DNA of 64,000 nt from contig JAVBXY010000014.1 of NCBI GenBank assembly GCA_030824275.1, positions 24,095 to 88,094 of the forward strand. Reading direction: 5' to 3'. Both the position numbers and the translations under genes were made by a program. Each line of letters starts with the position of its first letter. The first letter of the stretch is position 1. The notes below the pieces were generated by a model. The model did not search any database, had not been told where the DNA came from, and was given only the letters and a program-made list of their open reading frames with translations. Of the stretch, positions 46,180 to 53,250 are shown one piece after another. The stretch comes from Rhodocyclaceae bacterium (GTDB lineage Bacteria; Pseudomonadota; Gammaproteobacteria; Burkholderiales; Rhodocyclaceae).

Positions 46180-48459
46180 TCATACGTCCCAGCATCGCCC
46201 GGACGCCAACAATGCGGTGAATTCTTCGGTCGGCAGGGGCTTGCTGAACAGGTAGCCCTGCACTTCGTCACAGCCGTAGCCGCGCAGCAGTGCCAACTGG
46301 TCGGCGGTTTCGACGCCTTCGGCAATGGTCGTCAGGTGCAGGCTGCGGCCCATCTGGACGATGGTGTTCACCAGCACGCCGTCATCGGCCACATTGGCCT
46401 CGACGGACCCATCGAGGCCGCGCACGAAGGACTGGTCCACCTTCAGCTTGTCCGCTTCAAAGCTTTGCAGGTAGCCCAGGTTGGAGAAGCCGGTACCGAA
46501 GTCATCGATGGACATTTGCAGGCCCAGGCGCTTGAACTGGCGCACCGCATCGAGCACCGTGTGATCGTCCTGCACCATGGTCGATTCGGTGATTTCCAGT
46601 TCCAGCCATTCGGCGGGCAACCCGGTTTCTTCGAGGATGGACGTCACCGTGTGCAACAGATCGCCCCGGCGGAACTGAATACCAGAGACATTGACGGCGA
46701 CCACCAGCGGCGGCAGGCCGGCGTCGAGCCAGGCGCGGGCCTGGCGGCAGGCGGTGCGCAGCACCCATTCGCCGAGTGGCACGATCAGGCCGGAGTCTTC
46801 GGCCACCGGGATGAAGACGCCGGGCGGCACCAGCCCCCGCTCTGGATGACGCCAGCGCACCAGCGCCTCGGCACCGACGATGCGGCCGTCGTCGAGGGAG
46901 ATTTGCGGCTGATAGTGAAGAATGAATTCATCACGCTCCAGGGCGCGGCGCATCTGGGCCACCAGTTGCAGGCGCTCCAGCGCGTTGTCGTTCATGTGGG
47001 TGTCGAAATAGCGCGCCGTGGCCCGTCCGGATTCCTTGGCGTGGTACATCGCCGTGTCGGCGCGCCGCAGCAGGGTTTCGAAATCGCCGCCGTCGTCCGG
47101 CCAGACGGAGATACCCACGCTGGCCGACAAGGCCAGCGAGTGCCCGTTGATCTCCACCGGCTGGGCCACGACGTCGATCAATTTTTGCGCAACGCTGGCG
47201 GCATCGCGGCTGTCGCGCAGGTTGTCGGCGACCACCAGAAATTCGTCGCCGGACAGGCGACCAAGAGTATCAGCGTCGCGCAGCACCTCGCGCATGCGCT
47301 GCGACAGGATTAGCAGCAGCTCATCGCCCAGGCGATGACCGAAGGAGTCGTTGATCTGCTTGAAACGGTCCAGGTCGACAAACAGCAGCGCCACCTGGCG
47401 CGCCTCGCGGCCGGCACGGCCGATGGCATGACGCGTCACGTCGGCCACCAGGGAGCGGTTGGGCAGGCCGGTGAGCAGGTCGTGGTGAGCCAGGAAGTCG
47501 ATGCGCTCGCGGGCCGCTTTCTGCTCAGTGATGTCGGAAAAGATGGCGATGTAGTTGCTGATCGCGCCGCTGGCATCCCGCGCCGCCGTGATGCCCAGCC
47601 ACTCAGCATAGACCTCGCCGTTCTTGCGGCGATTCCAGATCTCACCCTGCCAGCGCCCCTTTTCGGCAATGTCGAGCCACATCAGCCGATAGAAATCCTT
47701 GTCCTGGCGTCCTGAGGAAAGGATGCGCGGATTGCAGCCAAGCACTTCCTCCGGCTCGTAGCCGGTGGTTTCGCTGAAGGCCCGGTTGATCGAGATGATC
47801 TGGCGCTCGGCATCGGTGATGACGATGCCTTCGTGGCTGTTCTCGAAAACCTGGGCCGCCAGCCGGTGATGGGCTTCCAGCTCGCGGCGCTTGACGTCAC
47901 GGGCCAGCACGTCGATGGCGAAGGAGATATCTACCGCCAGACCATAGAGCAGGCCGTCGTCATCCTCGCCGAGACCACCTTCGCCCCGCGAGGCGAGACA
48001 CAGGCAACCAATGACCTCGCCCTCGCGACGCAAGGGCAGGCGGGTGTAGGCGTCCCAGGACAGACCTGAAGCAGCGAAGAGACTGGCGAGCCAGGGTGCA
48101 TCGTCCGCCGGCTTGCCATGGAGCAGAAAACCGTTGTCGGTCAGTTCGACAGCACGATCTGCTTGCTCCAGGCCCTGACGCAGTTCGCGAAACAGCGAAT
48201 CGGGCAAACCACGCCAGGCGGCAAGTCGGGGCAGGGGTTCGGTGAGGACGACCCAGGCTGCGGAGTATTCACCGTAATGGACAGCCACGTCGCAGACCCG
48301 ATCGAAGAGGCTGTCGATATGGTCGCTCTGGACAATGGCCTGGTGGGTTTCGTGCAGCAGGGAAAGGCTGCGGGTGAGGCGCCGCAGTTCGGCGCGCGTC
48401 GGGTGTTCTTCGTTGACGGCCGCCGTCGGAGGCGGCTTGGCCTGGGGGATTGCATTCAC
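46180..48459 (-). CDS. GAF-PAS-GGDEF-EAL protein with variant GGDEF motif
   Basis: A 759-residue protein. An N-terminal GAF-like domain (about 30-190) is followed by PAS (IVITDAERQIISINRAFSETTGY) and by a GGDEF domain in which the motif is SGDEF (LGRLSGDEFLVV). The EAL domain is complete (EALVRWRHPERG, LELEITESTMV, DDFGTGFSNLGYL). Loss of the first glycine reduces cyclase activity in some homologues but not all. Phosphodiesterase activity is the better-supported output. It is divergent in context, with its own leader of about 110 bp. Confidence 0.92.
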   Translation of the reverse strand: MNAIPQAKPPPTAAVNEEHPTRAELRRLTRSLSLLHETHQAIVQSDHIDSLFDRVCDVAVHYGEYSAAWVVLTEPLPRLAAWRGLPDSLFRELRQGLEQADRAVELTDNGFLLHGKPADDAPWLASLFAASGLSWDAYTRLPLRREGEVIGCLCLASRGEGGLGEDDDGLLYGLAVDISFAIDVLARDVKRRELEAHHRLAAQVFENSHEGIVITDAERQIISINRAFSETTGYEPEEVLGCNPRILSSGRQDKDFYRLMWLDIAEKGRWQGEIWNRRKNGEVYAEWLGITAARDASGAISNYIAIFSDITEQKAARERIDFLAHHDLLTGLPNRSLVADVTRHAIGRAGREARQVALLFVDLDRFKQINDSFGHRLGDELLLILSQRMREVLRDADTLGRLSGDEFLVVADNLRDSRDAASVAQKLIDVVAQPVEINGHSLALSASVGISVWPDDGGDFETLLRRADTAMYHAKESGRATARYFDTHMNDNALERLQLVAQMRRALERDEFILHYQPQISLDDGRIVGAEALVRWRHPERGLVPPGVFIPVAEDSGLIVPLGEWVLRTACRQARAWLDAGLPPLVVAVNVSGIQFRRGDLLHTVTSILEETGLPAEWLELEITESTMVQDDHTVLDAVRQFKRLGLQMSIDDFGTGFSNLGYLQSFEADKLKVDQSFVRGLDGSVEANVADDGVLVNTIVQMGRSLHLTTIAEGVETADQLALLRGYGCDEVQGYLFSKPLPTEEFTALLASGRCWDV

Positions 48460-48574
48460 GGTCGGGGGGGCCTTGGTTATTTTTATTGCATTGCAACAGC
48501 GGCCGTGAATTTAAGTGATCTGTATGACTACGTCAATATCAGGGTTATCTGTATGTAATTAGACATATGCCGAG

Positions 48575-49705
48575 CTACCCGTTTAAACACACCAAAGCCC
48601 GCTCCAGCAAGGCTCGCCGTGTGCCGAAATTCAGCCGCACGAAACCGGGCGCGCCGAAGTCGGCACCATCGGACAGGCCCAGGCCGCGCTCCTCGAAATG
48701 ACGGGCAGGATTGGCAACACCGAGACCGCGCGCATCGATCCATGCCAGGTAAGTCGCTTCCACCGGTCGCATGTCGAGGCCGGGCACGGCTGCCACCGCG
48801 CGCTCGACCAGGCGCGCATTGCCGCGCAGATAATCGTTCAAGGCCCGCTGCCAGTCGTCGCAGACGGTCAACGCCGCCTCCGTGGCGGCAAGGCCGAGGC
48901 TATTGACGTGGGGCACGATGCCCTGCATGGCGCGCTGGAAATCCCGGCGCAGGCGCTCATTGGAAATGATGGCAAAGGCACAGCCGAGGCCGGGGATGTT
49001 GAAGGTCTTCGACGGCGCCATCAGGGTGATGGTGCGCGCGGCGATCTCCGGTGAAAGGGAAGCAAAAAGTCGGTGCTGGCAGGACGGCGACAGGATCAGG
49101 CCATTGTGGATTTCGTCGGCGCAGACGACCAGGTCGTGCTTTTCCGCCAGGGCCGCGATCTGGCTCAGTTCGTTCTCGTTCCAGACGCGACCCACCGGGT
49201 TATGCGGATGGCACAGCTCGAACAGCTTGGCCCGGCTTTGCGTCAACACCGCGTCGACGGCGGCGAAATCCCACAGCCAACCCTCGTCGTCGCAGACCAG
49301 CGGCGCGGTGACGCTGCGGCGAGCGGAAAAAGTCGGCGCCGACAGGAAGGGCGGGTAGATCGGCGTTGCCGAGAACACGGCATCGCCCTCACCGCCGACG
49401 GCGCGACAGGCGATGTTGAGTCCCGACACCAGGCCGGGCAGCCAGACGATCCAGGCCGGGTCCGCCGCGTAGTCGAAATGACGCTGGAGGTAATCGACCA
49501 CCGCGCCGGTCTGCGATGCGGTCGGCGCGTTGTAGCCGAAGACGCCGTGATCGACGCGCTGGCGGATGGCGTCCAGCACAGCCGGCGGCGCCGCGAAATC
49601 CATGTCCGCCACCCACAGGGGAATGACGTCGCGGCCGGCGTACTTCGACCACTTCCAGGAATCGCTGCCGGCGCGCTCGACCGGCGCGTCGAAATCGAAG
49701 GCCAC
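48575..49705 (-). CDS. MalY/PatB-family PLP aminotransferase / C-S lyase
   Basis: The 376-residue fold-type-I enzyme opens with MAFDFDAPVERAGSDSWKWSKY, has VIPLWVADMDFAAPPAVLDAIRQRV and the PLP lysine in MAPSKTFNIPGL, all typical of MalY/PatB cystathionine beta-lyase-type proteins. It would cleave C-S bonds of cystathionine or cysteine conjugates. Two copies of the dispersed element lie inside it, at about residues 206-213 (PSCQHRLF) and 119-126 (LSAPTFSA, degenerate). It is the last gene of the 55-48.6 kb minus-strand run, 11 nt after the caspase gene. Confidence 0.92.
   Translation of the reverse strand: MAFDFDAPVERAGSDSWKWSKYAGRDVIPLWVADMDFAAPPAVLDAIRQRVDHGVFGYNAPTASQTGAVVDYLQRHFDYAADPAWIVWLPGLVSGLNIACRAVGGEGDAVFSATPIYPPFLSAPTFSARRSVTAPLVCDDEGWLWDFAAVDAVLTQSRAKLFELCHPHNPVGRVWNENELSQIAALAEKHDLVVCADEIHNGLILSPSCQHRLFASLSPEIAARTITLMAPSKTFNIPGLGCAFAIISNERLRRDFQRAMQGIVPHVNSLGLAATEAALTVCDDWQRALNDYLRGNARLVERAVAAVPGLDMRPVEATYLAWIDARGLGVANPARHFEERGLGLSDGADFGAPGFVRLNFGTRRALLERALVCLNG
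49065..49088 (-). repeat. Dispersed 24-nt element in malY-like gene, first copy
   Basis: About 21 of 24 positions match consensus. It is read in a third frame as PSCQHRLF in the sense of the gene, the only good copy seen in this frame. Confidence 0.75.
49328..49351 (-). repeat. Dispersed element in malY-like gene, degenerate second copy
   Basis: Only the core GCGCCGACTTTT is preserved, and the left part is diverged. It is read as SAPTFSA in the coding sense and lies 240 bp from the other copy in the same gene. Confidence 0.5.
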
Positions 49706-49716
49706 GGCGCTCGGAC

Positions 49717-50688
49717 TCAGGGCTGGCGGAACAGCCAGTCGCCGCCCTCGCTGTGGCCGGCGGACAGCACGGCGCCGTATTGCGGTTCCTGCGGCGAGTC
49801 CTTGGTCACGCGGCCGTGAACCGAGCGCCAGACTTCGACGCCAGGGGCGACCGCGCCGACATTCTCCAGCGTCTTGATCAGGTTCCAGGCGAAGATCGAA
49901 TGGCCGTTGCGGCCTTCGTCGGAGACCGGCTCTTCGCCGCCTGAGGAGAGCACGACGACGGAACGGCGCTTGAGGATTTCTTCCGCCGTCCCACCAGCGC
50001 CGACTTTTTGTTCCTTGGTCAGCGAACCGGAGAAGCAGCTGTCGGAAACCAGCATCAGCTGCCGGGAGGGAATCGCCTTTAGCAGCTTGGAGATGTCGCT
50101 GTTGGAAATCCAGTTGGCCGCCGTTTTCACCGAGGCATCGACGGGAATCCAGAAGCCCATGCCGTTGTCGTCCATCTGATAGCCGTGGCCAGCGTAGAAC
50201 AGCAGCACGCTGTCTTCGGGCTTGGCGTCTTTCGCGATGCGGTTGAGGGCTTCGACGATGGTCGCCTTGCCGGCGTCCTTGACGATCTGCACGTCGAAGC
50301 CGAAGCGGGCCTTGAGCACCTCGGCGATTTTCGTCACGTCGGCGGCCGGAGTTTCCAGCGAGGGAATCGGCGGCGTGTATTTCATGTTGCCGACCAGCAG
50401 GGCAATGCGGCGCCCGCTGCCGGTCGTTGCGGCGACCGCTGCCGGCTGGGCCAGGCAGAGCGTGCTACCACTATTCGCACTGCACTCGGGCACGTCGGCG
50501 GCCTTCGGATTGCGTCGCAATTCCTCCAGCGCCTCACGGTAAAGCAGGGTGCGCGCCTGGTGGCGCTGCATGTCGATGGCCCGCATCTGGTTGAGGCCAG
50601 GGATGCCGCCCATGAAGGCCGGCGGCCGCATCTGGGCGCTGGCGGGGAGGACAAGGCATGCACACAGTGTCAGCAGCAGTCGTTTCAT
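49717..50688 (-). CDS. Secreted caspase-like (peptidase C14/p20) protein
   Basis: A 323-residue protein with a signal peptide (cleaved near PASAQ, residue 18) and a p20 caspase domain (about 94-270). The strand-1 start is RRIALLVGNMKYT, the catalytic histidine is in YAGHGY (H168) and the nucleophile in SDSCFSG (C218). About ten residues after the cysteine a dispersed-element copy encodes KVGAGGTA (228-235), in the loop where caspase-fold enzymes are often processed. The substrate is unknown, but arginine/lysine cleavage is usual for metacaspase relatives. Its start codon overlaps the stop of the lipoprotein hydrolase gene. Confidence 0.9.
   Translation of the reverse strand: MKRLLLTLCACLVLPASAQMRPPAFMGGIPGLNQMRAIDMQRHQARTLLYREALEELRRNPKAADVPECSANSGSTLCLAQPAAVAATTGSGRRIALLVGNMKYTPPIPSLETPAADVTKIAEVLKARFGFDVQIVKDAGKATIVEALNRIAKDAKPEDSVLLFYAGHGYQMDDNGMGFWIPVDASVKTAANWISNSDISKLLKAIPSRQLMLVSDSCFSGSLTKEQKVGAGGTAEEILKRRSVVVLSSGGEEPVSDEGRNGHSIFAWNLIKTLENVGAVAPGVEVWRSVHGRVTKDSPQEPQYGAVLSAGHSEGGDWLFRQP
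49985..50008 (+). repeat. Dispersed 24-nt element in the caspase-like gene
   Basis: Matches at 22 of 24 positions. Antisense to the gene and read as KVGAGGTA, immediately after the catalytic-cysteine loop. Confidence 0.85.
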
Positions 50689-51500
50689 CGCAGATTCTCC
50701 AGCAGGCTGCGCCAGTCGCGGGACCAGCAGCAGCGGTGATCGAAACCGGGGACGACGACCAGCCGTCCGCCGGTGCGCGTCGCAAAGGGCGCGACGAGAG
50801 CAGGTGGCACGATCTCGTCCCGCTCACCAACGAAATGTACCGCAGGCGGCCAGGGTTCGGCCAGCGCGTCCGGATCTTCGCCGACCAGCGGTGTCACGCC
50901 ATGATGAGCGGTCCAGGCGCCGACCCGCACTGGCGCAGCAATGGTCGCCACCTGTGCCACATCGGTTCGCCGCACCGCCAGCAGCAGCGCCATGACGCCG
51001 CCGCCGGAATGGCCGATCAGCCGCAATTGACGGGCGCCGGTGGCAACCTTGAGCTGGTCCAGTGCTGCGTTCATCGCCGTCACCAGCTCCGGCGCGAAGC
51101 GGCGACGGGTCCAGCGTTCCGGTGAGCAGCCGGCCAAGGCATCGGTATTCAGATACTGGCAGAGCCGCCCAAGATAGGCCACCGCCGGCGAGGGATCGGC
51201 GACAGCCAGGTCCATGACCAGCGGTGCATCCGGTGTCGGATCAGCCGGCGGCCGCCAGCGACTGGGCCAGGCGGCGCCGTCGCCCTCGAGATAAACGGTC
51301 AAGGTGTCCGTTGCACCGCGCTGACGCAGCAGGCTCTGGAGGCGGTCGGCACCACTGCCGGTTGATAGTTCGACGAAGCCGGCTTCGGCAGCTTCCTCGC
51401 GCAGGAAGCTGCGCCCATCGCGGCCCGGCGTGATGCAGCCGGTCAGAAACAACAAGGCCGCGCCCGTGAGCGCGGCCTTGCGAAAGAACAATCGATGCAT
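50685..51500 (-). CDS. Alpha/beta-hydrolase-fold lipoprotein
   Basis: ATG 51500 gives 271 residues with a lipobox LTGC (Cys near 22), so the protein should be lipid-anchored in the envelope. The fold's nucleophile elbow is IGHSGGGVMAL, and C-terminal FDHRCC contains a histidine in the expected position. The acid is likely the Asp in VGERDEIVPP. It is coupled on both sides: its start overlaps the barrel-protein stop by 1 nt and its stop overlaps the caspase start by 4 nt. Function is probably ester hydrolysis of an envelope or extracellular compound. Confidence 0.82.
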   Translation of the reverse strand: MHRLFFRKAALTGAALLFLTGCITPGRDGRSFLREEAAEAGFVELSTGSGADRLQSLLRQRGATDTLTVYLEGDGAAWPSRWRPPADPTPDAPLVMDLAVADPSPAVAYLGRLCQYLNTDALAGCSPERWTRRRFAPELVTAMNAALDQLKVATGARQLRLIGHSGGGVMALLLAVRRTDVAQVATIAAPVRVGAWTAHHGVTPLVGEDPDALAEPWPPAVHFVGERDEIVPPALVAPFATRTGGRLVVVPGFDHRCCWSRDWRSLLENLR

Positions 51501-52567
51501 CAGAAGCGGATGTTGATATTGCCCATCAGCGTCGAGTTGCGCGTGTAGCGACGGCCGGTTTCGTCGGTATAGACGATGCCGCCGGTGATCTTGTCCTTGA
51601 GCGAGAGGAAGTTCACACCCAGGGACAAGGTGAAACCGTCGCGGTCCCAAGGAGCGGCGCCCTGCGTGGCACGGATCACATCGGCAGCATAGGCCACACC
51701 GACGAAGGGCATGACGCCGTTGCCATACCAGTACCCCGCCTCGACACCGACGCGGGCCTGGCCGAGACGGGCGGTAGCACCGGTGTTGGCCAGCACGGCG
51801 CCATTGTTGCGGATGTCGGAGGACTTTTCCTGGGCCCAGAGATAGCCGGCCTTGCCGGTCAGCTGCCAGTTGCCGATCCAGTCGGCATAGGTGGCATTGC
51901 CGGCGAAGAACAGGCGGTTAACGTCGTTGCGACCAGCGCCAACCGAGCTTTCCCCTTCACCCACACCGACCGAGGCGTCGAAGGCCAGCTTGTCGGATAC
52001 CTGGTAGCCGAGATACGGCGCGATGGAATAGCCGGTGGTGGTCGATCCCGTCGGCGTGACGCCGACCGTGCCGGTACCACGGTCGAAGGCGGCGGAAAGG
52101 CCAAGCACCATCTTCGAATCCAGGCGATAGTCGCCGCCGAGGACGAGGTTGGTGATGTTGGCACCGCTCTTGGTGCGCGTCGCACCCAGTGTGGCGTCAT
52201 AGCGGTTGGCGTTCTCCGAGACACTGGCCCAGCCATTCCACTTGTCTGCCGACGCACCGGCCGCCATGCCGCTGATGCCGTTCATCGCCTGACGCTGTGG
52301 ACCGCCCGAACCGCCGCCCAGCAAGCGGCCGCCGAGGGAGGAGGAAATCACCGATACCTGCTGGAAGGACGTGGCGGAAATCTGTTGCGTGGTGGCGGGG
52401 CTGGAGCTGGCGAAGCACCAGGGATAGTTGGTCTTGGCCTCGTCCGGGGTATAGCTGCCCGACTTTACAAGATCAAAAACCTCGGAACAGGTGCTGGAGG
52501 CCGAGGCCAGCGCACTGCCCGAGCCGATGACCAGCCCGAGGGTCAGCGCGATACGTTTGAATTTCAT
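51500..52567 (-). CDS. Outer-membrane beta-barrel protein (autotransporter-barrel-like)
   Basis: A 355-residue protein with a signal peptide (MKFKRIALTLGLVIGSGSALA) and about 100 residues of mostly unstructured, serine- and glycine-rich sequence, including a CSEVF ... YPWCFA pair that may form a disulfide. A ~240-residue beta-barrel follows, with alternating aromatic strands (for example AFDASVGVGEGESS, GNWQLTGKAGYLWAQ). The C-terminus is NINIRF, ending in the phenylalanine typical of BAM substrates. It may present or export a partner from this operon. No passenger domain large enough for a conventional autotransporter is present. Confidence 0.8.
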   Translation of the reverse strand: MKFKRIALTLGLVIGSGSALASASSTCSEVFDLVKSGSYTPDEAKTNYPWCFASSSPATTQQISATSFQQVSVISSSLGGRLLGGGSGGPQRQAMNGISGMAAGASADKWNGWASVSENANRYDATLGATRTKSGANITNLVLGGDYRLDSKMVLGLSAAFDRGTGTVGVTPTGSTTTGYSIAPYLGYQVSDKLAFDASVGVGEGESSVGAGRNDVNRLFFAGNATYADWIGNWQLTGKAGYLWAQEKSSDIRNNGAVLANTGATARLGQARVGVEAGYWYGNGVMPFVGVAYAADVIRATQGAAPWDRDGFTLSLGVNFLSLKDKITGGIVYTDETGRRYTRNSTLMGNINIRF

Positions 52568-52587
52568 GGATGCTCCTTATTGAGAAT

Positions 52588-53250
52588 TCATTTCGCCGCC
52601 GCCCGCACGTCCTTCAGGGCCTTGCCATAAAGGGAAACGAGCAGCTTGGCTTCGGGATCGTTGCCGCGATCCTTTTTCATGTCGGCCAGCAACTGCTCGA
52701 CACGTTCGAGCTGACGCATTTCGAGCATGCCGGCAAGCAGGTAGAGCTCGGGGTTGAGGTCATCCTTGCCGCCGCTCTTGTCAGATTCGGCACGCATCTG
52801 CTTGTAGGTGTCTTCCATCCGGGCGATGGCATCCGGCGTCGGGATGGCGCGCAAGCGCATCACTCCGGCGCGACCCTGGCTGTCCAGCGAAGGCGTACGG
52901 GCCAGCTGCTTGACGATCACCATCGGCACCTGCTTCACCTGCGCTGCGGGCAGGCCGGTGGCCTTGCTTTCGCTGGCGCCGACCTCAAGCTTGCCGGCAC
53001 CGGCCCAGGATTCCTGGCGGCCGTTCTCGAAGTAAGTGAGCTGGATCTTGGTGTCCTTGGCCAGGGTCAGCACATCGCCGGCCTTGAGCTTGACGAAGGC
53101 GTCGACCTGACCCTCCGCCCCTGCACGGCTAACCTTGCCAGCGAGCGAGGTAACCAGCGCCGCATCGGCGGCGGCAAAGGCCGGAGAATTGAAAAGCAGC
53201 AGGGCCAGCGCCATCAGACCCAACACCGGGCGCATCATCATCTTGATCAT
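52588..53250 (-). CDS. FecR-like domain protein
   Basis: A 220-residue secreted or periplasmic protein: a signal peptide ends near NSPAFA and the following 80 residues form a FecR-like domain, with VTSLAGKVSR, LKAGDVLTL and ESWAGAGKLEVGASES typical of the repeat structure of these proteins. The C-terminal half is helical with a leucine-rich stretch. In other operons FecR domains are linked to cyclases or barrels in envelope signalling. The start ATG 53250 overlaps the CHASE2 cyclase stop, so the two are translationally coupled. It lacks the transmembrane helix of the anti-sigma factor FecR. Confidence 0.78.
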   Translation of the reverse strand: MIKMMMRPVLGLMALALLLFNSPAFAAADAALVTSLAGKVSRAGAEGQVDAFVKLKAGDVLTLAKDTKIQLTYFENGRQESWAGAGKLEVGASESKATGLPAAQVKQVPMVIVKQLARTPSLDSQGRAGVMRLRAIPTPDAIARMEDTYKQMRAESDKSGGKDDLNPELYLLAGMLEMRQLERVEQLLADMKKDRGNDPEAKLLVSLYGKALKDVRAAAK

